From Microvirga ossetica (GTDB lineage: Bacteria > Pseudomonadota > Alphaproteobacteria > Rhizobiales > Beijerinckiaceae): a stretch of 64,000 bases of DNA. Where the stretch lies: contig NZ_CP016619.1 in assembly GCF_002741015.1 (NCBI RefSeq), positions 744,001 to 808,000 of the forward strand, given 5' to 3'. Both the position numbers and the translations under genes were made by a program. Below the pieces are notes generated by a model, which saw only the letters and a program-made list of their open reading frames with translations, was not told the DNA's origin and did not search any database. How positions within the stretch are numbered: the first letter of the stretch is position 1; each line of letters begins with the position of its first letter. Below are positions 56,987 to 64,000 of the stretch, one piece after another.

Positions 56987-57931
56987 ATGCAGCGCATCGG
57001 TTTCATCGTCCTGCCCGGCTTTCAGATGATGAGCCTGGCTACGCTCTCAGTCTTCGAACTCGCGAATTGGGAGATGGGCAAGCCGGTCTATGATGTGCAT
57101 CTGCTGTCCGAGACCGGCGGGTCCATCCGCAGCTCAATCGGCATCAGCGTCGCGACGGAGCCGTTTTACGATACGAACTTCGACACACTGATAGTCGGCG
57201 GCAGCGCTGTAGTCGGATCGTTGACGCCGGGCGTGATCAAATTCCTGCGCCACGCTTTGGAGCGATCCCGGCGTGTTGCCTCGACGTGCGTCGGCGCGTT
57301 CGTGCTGGCCGAAGCCGGTCTGCTCGATGGCCGTCGCGCGACCACGCACTGGTACCGCGCGCGGGACTTGCAGGCCCGGTTCCCAAAAGTGAAGGTGGAG
57401 GAAGACCGCATCTTCATCGTCGATGGCCCGGTGTGGACATCGGCGGGAATGACGGCAGGCATCGACCTTGCGCTGGCGATGGTTGAGACGGACCTGGGGA
57501 TGGAGATAGCGCGATCGGTCGCCAAGAAACTGGTTGTCTATCACCGGCGTGCCGGTGGCCAGTCGCAGTTTTCGGCCCTGCTGGAGCTGGAGCCGAAATC
57601 CGACCGCATCCAGAGCGCACTGGCATATGCGAAGCACAATCTCGATAAGCCGCTGACGGTTGAACAACTCGCCGAAGCGGCGCATCTAAGTCCCCGCCAA
57701 TTCAGCCGTGCATTCCGCGCGGAAACCGGTCAGTCGCCGGCCAAGGCAGTCGAGAACCTCCGGGTCGAAGCGGCGAGGCTGATGATGGAGCAGAGCCGAC
57801 ATCCGATCGACGTGGTGGCAAGAGAAACCGGATTTGCCGATCGCGAGCGCATGCGCCGGGCTTTCCTGCGGGCGTTTGGTCAGCCACCACAAGTGATCCG
57901 CCGAAATGGGCGTGCGGAGATAGCGGCGTGA
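56987..57931 (+). CDS. GlxA-family AraC-type transcriptional regulator
   Basis: The start chosen is the ATG at 56987 (MQRIGFIVLPGF), with GGGAGTGACCCA upstream. The product has 314 residues. Residues 1-190 form the DJ-1/PfpI domain (the STCVGAFVLAEAGLLDGRRATTHW region holds the nucleophile-elbow Cys). Residues 205-310 are two AraC HTHs (LTVEQLAEAAHLSPRQFSRAFR, then PIDVVARETGFADRERMRRAFLRAFG). It probably activates the divergent region at 56315-56869. Confidence 0.9.
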   Translation: MQRIGFIVLPGFQMMSLATLSVFELANWEMGKPVYDVHLLSETGGSIRSSIGISVATEPFYDTNFDTLIVGGSAVVGSLTPGVIKFLRHALERSRRVASTCVGAFVLAEAGLLDGRRATTHWYRARDLQARFPKVKVEEDRIFIVDGPVWTSAGMTAGIDLALAMVETDLGMEIARSVAKKLVVYHRRAGGQSQFSALLELEPKSDRIQSALAYAKHNLDKPLTVEQLAEAAHLSPRQFSRAFRAETGQSPAKAVENLRVEAARLMMEQSRHPIDVVARETGFADRERMRRAFLRAFGQPPQVIRRNGRAEIAA

Positions 57932-58007
57932 ACGCTGTGATCCGCCTCCCCGCAGCCGTATCGACATCACAACGAATTCTTGAGCCTTGCCCAACGTCCG
58001 CATTGTG

Positions 58008-58053
58008 GGGGTGGGAACAAGAACTGCTCCCAAACACACGCTAAGCTAGAACG
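58008..58053. repeat. Left inverted repeat of the Tn3-family element
   Basis: It starts GGGGTGGGAACAAGAACTGC and ends CTAAGCTAGAACG. It matches the right end with a single mismatch (T/C at position 5). At 46 bp it exceeds the usual 38 bp. Confidence 0.85.
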
Positions 58054-58251
58054 GACCAGGAACCCTCCTCTGTCCGGGCCACTCGCCCTCCCTTCTGCCG
58101 AGTAAGATCAAGCAGTTCCTCCAGACCGTCCCGGTAACGCTATCCAGAACGTAACGTGTGGATAGGCCAGGCGGCGGCTGTACCAAGCCGCAACATCCCG
58201 CACCTTTGTTCAGGACCGTGAGAGCGGCGAGACAACAAGTGCGGGAGATGA

Positions 58252-61248
58252 GTGATGACACGTCGCAAACTTCTGAGCCCGGAAGAGCGTCAGGCGCTGC
58301 TCGGCATCCCAGACGATGAGGCCAGCCTGATCCGGCACTACACTTTGTCGCCGCAGGATCGGCTCCAGGCTGAGGTCCGAAGGCGGTCCCATAATCAACT
58401 CGGATATGCCGTCCAGCTCTGCCTCATGCGCTATCCCGGCCGGATCCTTGGGATCGAGGAAAGTCCGCCGGCCGCCATGGTAACCTATGTAGCCGAGCAG
58501 CTGGAGGTTGACCCCGGCGCCTTTGCCCTCTACTCGCGCCGGTATCACACCCGTTTCGATCACAGCCGCCGTCTGGCGCAATACCTGGGCGTCCGGACCG
58601 CGACACGCGAGGATCGGCGCGCGGCTCTGATAGCTGCAATCAATGTGGCCATGGCGACAGATCAGGGACTGCCGATCGCAACCGCTGTCATCAATGCGTT
58701 TCGCGAACGCGGCGCCCTGTTGTTGCCGGATGGCGCACTCGAGAAGATCGGCATCGCCGGGCGCGCCATTGCCCGCCAGCGGGCCGAAGCTGCCTTGCTG
58801 GAGGGATTGGCACCGGATCAGCTCGACAGCCTTGATGCCCTTCTGACGGTTGATCCAGCGATCCAGCAGACCCGGCTCAGTTGGCTGCGCACCGCGCCCG
58901 ATGCACCCGGTGCTGACAATTTCATTGGCCTCATGGAGCGTTTGGCCTTCATCCGCTCCATGGCCGTGGAACCGCAGCGGCGTGAGCGGATCCACCCTGA
59001 GCGCTGGACCCAAATTGTGCGTGAGGGTGACGCGGCGCCAGCGTGGCTCGTGGCCGACTTCAATGCCAATCGGCGGCGGGCGACGATCATCGCGCAACTG
59101 ATCACGCTCGGAGAGCAGGTGACTGACGAGGCGGTCACGATGTTCAACAAGTTGATCGGCCGTCTCTTCGCGCGAGCCAACACGCGGCGCAAGCAGCGCT
59201 ACGCCGATGCTCGGCAAGAGACCACCAAGGCGCTGCGCCTGTTCCGCGACACCTTGCGAGCCCTCGTTGTCGCGAACAATACAGGCCGGAATGCCATCGA
59301 TGTTCTCGACGATGAGATCGGATGGCATCGCCTGTTGCAGGCCAAACCCGAAGTCGAGGCAATGGTGCAGGACGCCGATCCCGATCCGCTTGTGCTGGCT
59401 GCGGAACGCTACGGCCCCGTGCGCAAGTACGCAGCGCGCTTCCTTGAGATGCTTACGTTCCGCTCATCCCGGCAGCATGACTCGCTGTTGGCCGCAATCG
59501 GGATGCTCAGAACCCTAAACGCCAGCGGACGCCGTACCTTGCCGGAGCGAGTACCTGTCGGCCACCTCGCCGCCCAAGCCCGCAAGCTGATCTTCACCGA
59601 CGCCAAGCCGGATCGCCGGCTGTACGAGATCGCGACGCTGGCGGCCCTTCGGGATCGGTTGCGCTCCGGCGACATCTGGGTTGAGGGCAGTAGCGCCTTC
59701 CGGCCCATGGACGAACAACTCATGCCGAAGCCGGCCTTCGCAGCCTTGAAAGCAGCCGATGAACTCGGTCTCGGCGTTCAGGGTGATGCCGTGGCGTATC
59801 TCAGCGAGGCTCGTCAGACCCTCGACTTCAATCTCAAGCGGCTCGCCTATCGCGCCCGCAACGGCAAGCTTGAAGGCGTCCGGCTTGAGGCGGGACAACT
59901 CGTTGTCACTCCCCTGCCCGGCGAGGTGCCGGCAGCGGCCGAGGAGCTGAAATGGGAGCTGAGCGACATTTACCCGCTAGTCGAGGTGCCTGACCTCCTG
60001 ACGGAGGTGCATGCCTGGACCGGGTTCGCCGATCGCTTCACGCACATTCGAACTCAGGATCCGCCTGAGAACATTCCAGCCATGTTGGCCGGTGTTCTGG
60101 CCGACGCCACAAACCTTGGCGCCAAACGCATGGCTGCGGCCTCGAAAGGCATCAGTGCGCGGGAGATCGCCTGGAAGCGGATCTTCCATACCCGGCCCGA
60201 GACTTACAAGCTCGCGCAGGCCTGCATCACCGACGGGCACGCCCAGCATCCACATGCCCTGCTCTGGGGCGACGGCTCCACCGCTTCATCAGACGGTCAG
60301 TTCTTCCAGGCGAGCGATCGTGCAGGCCCGCGGAGCGACATCAATCTGCACTACGGCAGCGAGCCTGGGTCAAAGTTCTACAGCCATCTATCCGATCAAT
60401 ACGGCTACTTCAGCATCCTGCCGATCAGCGCTACCGAGAGCGAGGCTCCCTATGTGCTGGATGGCCTGTTTGATCACGAGACGGCGCTCGACATCCAGGA
60501 GCACTTCACGGGCACAGGGGGCGCTTGACTTGTCCACATAACAAGCGACCACGTGTTTGGCCTCTTTGCCCTGACGGGCCGGCGGTTTGCTCCACGCCTT
60601 CGTAACCTCAGGGATCGGAAGCTCCACACCTTCGAGAAACCCGAGACCTATCCTGCGCTCCACGAACATATCGGCGTGCCGATCAACACCAGTCTGATCA
60701 TGGAGTACTGGGATGACCTGCTTCATCTGGCAGCCTCCATCCAGACGCGGACGGTCGCACCTTCGACGATCCTCAAGCGGCTGGCCGCTTCCCGTAACCC
60801 GAGTCAACTGGCTCGAGCCTTACGTGAACTCGGTCGCCTTGAGCGCACGCTGTTCATGATCGAGTGGTATTCCGATCCCGCGCTGCGGCGGCGCTGCCTA
60901 GCGGGTCTGAACAAGGGCGAGGCGGCCCACAAGCTCAAACGGGCGGTGTTCTTCCACGAGCGCGGCGAAATCCGGGATCGCTCATTCGAGAGCCAAGCCT
61001 TCCGAGCATCCGGGCTGAACCTGGTCGTGAGCGCCATTGTTCATTAGAACACGGTCTATCTTGGACGGGCTGTTGATCATCTTCGCCGACAGGGGCGCAT
61101 CATTCCCACTGAGGTGCTCAAGCACGTCTCTCCATTGAGCTGGGAGCATATCAATCTCACGGGCACCTACGCCTGGGGCGAGAAGCCCACGCTCATCGAC
61201 GGCTTCCGCCCCTTGCGCCTGCCGCAGCCCTTGGCTCGAGCCGCATGA
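58252..61248 (+). pseudogene. tnpA: Tn3-family transposase TnpA with two in-frame stops
   Basis: The reading frame from the ATG at 58252 to the stop at 61246-61248 is 999 codons, the normal TnpA length. It is broken by TGA at 60526-60528 and TAG at 61045-61047. DUF4158 covers the N-terminus (SPEERQALLGIPDDEASLIR). The DDE catalytic region includes LLWGDGSTASSDGQFF and SDIYPLVEVPDLLTEV. The TGA lies in an 18-base insert between GGA and SDHVFGL. The TAG replaces the Trp of SAIVHWNTVYL. Frame is kept on both sides, so decay is recent. Confidence 0.85.
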
Positions 61249-61279
61249 TCCCACTGGGCGAAAATGGAGGTTCATTGTT

Positions 61280-61325
61280 CGTTCTAGCTTAGCGTGTGTT
61301 TGGGAGCAGTTCTTGTTCCCGCCCC
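61280..61325. repeat. Right inverted repeat of the Tn3-family element
   Basis: CGTTCTAGCTTAGCGTGTG, continuing to TTGTTCCCGCCCC, is the reverse complement of the left end. It stops at 61325, 77 bp after the tnpA stop. Confidence 0.85.
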
Positions 61326-61547
61326 GAGACGGCATCAACCGTGCGTTTGTTGCCCTGCCTCATGCCCCGCTCCTGCACAAGAGATCAGAGATCCTTGTAC
61401 GCTTCGATACTCGTTTGTTGGTCAGGGGCCAAGAAGGATCAGATCTGATTGGTATCGTCCGGTGATGGCTGCGGTTTCATCACCCTTACGGCAGAGTGCA
61501 ATGGACCGGAGCGATGCCGTCCCGGGTCCAAGAATGCGGATGGTCAG

Positions 61548-61765
61548 GTCCGGTCAGTGGTACCGGTGCCGCTGATCTTGTTGCCGCGCTCGTCCTCGAC
61601 CTCGTCTGACGGACGGTATCGGACACGGTCTCGGTGCGCTGGACCTCCTACCGGATGACGACCTTTACCGTGACCCGAGCCTCCTTGGAGACCACCGCCT
61701 CCTCAGCCCGCTCCTGGGCCTCCCGGAGTCTCCTCAGGCCGAGCTGAAACGAGCTTGAGAGCATC
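61548..61765 (-). pseudogene. DUF2382 (YsnF/AvaK-domain) protein, C-terminal relic
   Basis: The minus-strand reading gives LRREAQERAEEA-like sequence, then VVSKEARVTVKVVIR, an amber stop, EVQRTETVSDTVRQ, and in another frame DEVEDERGNKISGTGTTD. This is the conserved tail (VVxKEARVxEEVVI... RTETVxDTVR... VDVED) of DUF2382 stress-type proteins. A nonsense codon and a frameshift show it is dead. Confidence 0.6.
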
Positions 61766-61914
61766 TGCCATGTGCAACCAACATACAGCGGCCGTGTCCG
61801 GTGCCACGGTTATGGGTCACCCGCTGCGGAGGGTCTCCGCGTGGGGTGAAACTGTCCCCGTGCAGCTACGTTGAGCTGAGGGGGCCTGCTCCTTCAGAAG
61901 GCACAGGAGGGTTC

Positions 61915-63825
61915 ATGGCCGCGACAGGGATCAGCGAACGGGTTGGCGTCGGCCCTGTCGAGCACGGGCACGCAACCCCGACGTCCTTCTGGGCCCTGAC
62001 CCTCGGCTCCATCGGCGTGGTCTACGGCGACATCGGCACCAGTCCGCTCTATGCCCTCAAGGAAAGCCTTGCCGCCGCGACGGATCATGCCGGCGCTACG
62101 GCCCTGACCCGCGGGATGGTGCTGGGGGTGGTCTCTCTCATCCTGTGGACCCTGATCATCATTGTGACGATCAAGTACGTGGCCATCGTCCTACGCGCCG
62201 ACAACAACGGCGAGGGCGGCACCCTCTCGCTCGTGACCTTGGCCCAACGCGCCCTCGGCCATAGCACCGGCGCTACCATCATCCTTGGGATGGTCGGCGC
62301 GTCGCTGTTCTACGGCGACGTCATCATCACGCCGGCGATCTCCGTCCTCTCGGCGGTCGAGGGCCTCAAACTGGTGACGCCGGCCTTCGAACCCTACGTG
62401 GTGCCCCTCAGCCTCGTGATCCTGATCACCCTCTTTGCCGTGCAGCGCTTCGGCACGGCCAGCGTCGCCTCGTTCTTCGGCCCGATCACCGCCTTCTGGT
62501 TCCTGGTCATGGCCGTTGGCGGCCTGATGCACATCCGGGACGATCTCAGCATCCTCGCCGCCATCAATCCAGTCCATGGCCTCAGCTTCCTGCTCAACCA
62601 CGGCACGGCCGGGCTCCTCGCCTTGGGCGCGGTGTTCCTGTCGGTGACTGGCGCGGAGGCGCTCTATGCCGACATGGGGCATTTCGGACGTGCGCCAATC
62701 CGCACCGCCTGGCTCGGCCTCGTCCTGCCCGCGCTCGCCCTCAACTATCTCGGCCAGGGTGCCATGCTGCTGGCCCATCCCGAGGGGCTGGAGAACCCGT
62801 TCTTCCTGCTCTACCCCTCCTGGGCGCTGCTGCCGATGGTGATCCTCGCCACCGTCGCCACCATCATTGCCAGCCAGGCGGTGATCACGGGCGCGTTCTC
62901 GATCTCGGAGCAGGCAATGCATCTGGGTGTGCTGCCCCGCTTCCACGTCATGCGCACCTCCGAAACCGAGAAGGGTCAGATCTATATCCCCACCATCAAC
63001 TGGCTCCTGCTCGCGGCGGTGATCGTGGTCGTTGTCCTGTTCGAGTCGTCGAGCGCCCTGGCGGCAGCCTATGGCCTTGCCGTGACCGGCGACATGGTCA
63101 TCACCTCGTGCCTGCTGTTCATCGTGGCCTGGAAGTTCTGGCGCTGGTCGCCGGCCGTGGTGGCGCTGGTGATCGTTCCGTTCCTGGCCATTGAGCTCGT
63201 ATTCCTCGGCGCGAACGCCCTCAAGATCCCCCACGGCGGCTGGTTCCCGCTGCTGGTCGGCACCGGGCTGTTCATCCTGATGCGGACTTGGCGCAAGGGT
63301 ACGCGCCTGCTGGCCGAGATCTCGCACCGGGGCCGCCCGCCTTTGACCGAGTTCATCAGGGCAGCCGAAGGCAGCTCGGTGCCGCGTGTGCCCGGGACGG
63401 CGATCTTCCTCACCGGGAATTCCCAGGATGTGCCCGCCGCCCTGCTACACAACCTGAAGCACAACAAGGTGCTGCATGACCACAACGTCATCCTCACGGT
63501 CGTGACCGAGGAGGTCCCACGTTTGCAGGATGAGGGCCGCGTTACCGTGGAGACGCTCTCGGACCGGTTCTCGCGGGTAGTCGTGCGGTTCGGGTTCATG
63601 GAAAGCCCAAACGTGCCCAAGGCGCTGGAGGCTGTAAACTTCGACCTGAGCGACGCCTCGTACTTCCTGTCGCGGCGGGCACTGCAACCGTCAGCCCAGG
63701 CGGGTCTGCCACTCTGGCAGGACTACATCTTCATTCCGATGGCACGGTCGGCGAGCGATGTCTCGGACCAGTTCTGCATCCCTGAGGACCAGGCCGTCGA
63801 AGTGGGCGCGCGGATCACCATCTGA
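61915..63825 (+). CDS. kup: Low-affinity potassium transporter Kup
   Basis: The start chosen is the ATG at 61915, with AGGAGGGTTC before it; in-frame codons upstream are non-coding. The product has 636 residues, the usual length. Residues 25-470 hold about twelve membrane helices. GSIGVVYGDIGTSPLYALKE is the signature of the KUP/HAK/KT family. LRADNNGEGGTLSLVTLAQR and SLFYGDVIITPAISVLSAVEG follow. The cytoplasmic C-terminal domain ends GARITI. It imports potassium with protons. No riboswitch was recognised upstream. Confidence 0.95.
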   Translation: MAATGISERVGVGPVEHGHATPTSFWALTLGSIGVVYGDIGTSPLYALKESLAAATDHAGATALTRGMVLGVVSLILWTLIIIVTIKYVAIVLRADNNGEGGTLSLVTLAQRALGHSTGATIILGMVGASLFYGDVIITPAISVLSAVEGLKLVTPAFEPYVVPLSLVILITLFAVQRFGTASVASFFGPITAFWFLVMAVGGLMHIRDDLSILAAINPVHGLSFLLNHGTAGLLALGAVFLSVTGAEALYADMGHFGRAPIRTAWLGLVLPALALNYLGQGAMLLAHPEGLENPFFLLYPSWALLPMVILATVATIIASQAVITGAFSISEQAMHLGVLPRFHVMRTSETEKGQIYIPTINWLLLAAVIVVVVLFESSSALAAAYGLAVTGDMVITSCLLFIVAWKFWRWSPAVVALVIVPFLAIELVFLGANALKIPHGGWFPLLVGTGLFILMRTWRKGTRLLAEISHRGRPPLTEFIRAAEGSSVPRVPGTAIFLTGNSQDVPAALLHNLKHNKVLHDHNVILTVVTEEVPRLQDEGRVTVETLSDRFSRVVVRFGFMESPNVPKALEAVNFDLSDASYFLSRRALQPSAQAGLPLWQDYIFIPMARSASDVSDQFCIPEDQAVEVGARITI

Positions 63826-63847
63826 GCCGATACCTGACGGGGACGGG

Positions 63848-64000
63848 TTACCGGGGAGAAGTTGTGACCGGCAGTCGTTCGAGGGCCCTGAGGCCAGGCC
63901 GCGGCCGCCACCGGATGGTGTCCGGCGGCACCGCCAGTGCGAGCCCAGGTCAGCGCTTGAACAGCGCTTCCAGCGCGCACCTTGCCTCGATCCGGGCGAG
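63848..64000 (-). pseudogene. Cytochrome P450, C-terminal part with an in-frame stop
   Basis: Reading from the window edge: LARIEARCALEALFKR, then TGA (63950-63952), then in the same frame PGLALAVPPDTIRWRPRPGL and RALERLPV to the TAA at 63848. This is the end of a bacterial P450 after the heme-Cys loop (LARxEARxALEALLxRFPxLxLAVP...RGLERLPV). The stop sits where Phe or a similar residue is expected. The rest of the gene is outside the window. Confidence 0.6.

Larger units (their letters stand above)
58008..61325 (+). mobile_element. Tn3-family transposon (minimal, transposase only)
   Basis: The element is 3318 bp, bounded by 46-bp inverted repeats. It contains one gene, tnpA. No resolvase, passenger gene or res site was recognised, so it resembles a minimal IS-like Tn3 member. 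The 5-bp flanks TTGTG and GAGAC do not match, so no target duplication is visible. Confidence 0.85.

Noticed and set aside
62191..63327. 378-codon frame antisense to kup
   Set aside because: Glu/Gly/Asp/Arg-rich low-complexity product typical of the complement of a membrane-protein gene.

Overview
The window looks like accessory DNA of an alphaproteobacterium of the order Hyphomicrobiales, most likely Methylobacteriaceae (Microvirga/Methylobacterium-like). This is inferred from high GC, a RepC-type plasmid initiator, a DUF6894 protein, an intracellular PHA depolymerase relic, and long runs of ABC importers with sugar-acid enzymes. The species cannot be named from sequence alone. No tRNA, rRNA or CRISPR array was seen.

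Layout. (1) 1-5.3 kb is plasmid-like: SWIB and IS5 fragments, three MbcA/ParS-like antitoxin-type genes plus a DUF433 gene with no visible toxin, a WGR protein, and an orphan repC. The repC leader carries a convincing antisense-RNA gene (promoter, hairpin, terminator), with a small ribbon-helix-helix gene upstream. (2) 6-9 kb: a secreted tannase/feruloyl-esterase-like hydrolase that lacks the family's cysteine pair, a DUF6894 protein and a truncated phytase-like esterase. (3) 9.1-20.8 kb: a sugar-acid locus with a MalEFGK-type importer, an RraA-like aldolase/lyase, a GntR/FCD regulator and four different enolase-superfamily dehydratases, split into two divergent operons. (4) 21-24.3 kb: a dead IS701 transposase beside a group II intron with an intact reverse transcriptase. 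(5) 24.5-46.8 kb: an MFS gene and a 15-gene minus-strand run (43253 down to 25931) headed by a LacI regulator. The run encodes an oxidoreductase, CoA-transferase, crotonase, aldehyde dehydrogenase, a carbohydrate importer, two GMC oxidoreductases, an SDR and a polar-amino-acid-type importer. It is divergent from DUF993, glycerate kinase, UPF0303 and Dabb genes. Two near-identical palindromes in the divergent promoter are probable LacI operators.

(6) 47-52.3 kb: a broken PTS-dependent dihydroxyacetone kinase operon (dhaM tail, HPr, enzyme I, an unknown HTH-like gene, dhaK) bounded by related IS ends. dhaL is absent. (7) 51.8-61.8 kb is a scrapyard of IS110, cyclase, YccA, phaZ, SDR and DUF2382 fragments, an IS6 element and a 3.3-kb Tn3-family element whose transposase has two in-frame stops. 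Among these lie intact genes for an NADPH:FMN reductase, a SnoaL-like protein, a secreted small protein and a GlxA-type regulator. (8) 61.9-64 kb: a kup potassium transporter and the tail of a cytochrome P450 with an in-frame stop.

The two catabolic loci probably let the cell import and oxidise plant-derived sugar acids or conjugates. The PTS operon would have linked PEP to dihydroxyacetone phosphorylation but appears incomplete. All functions are read from motifs; no database was searched.
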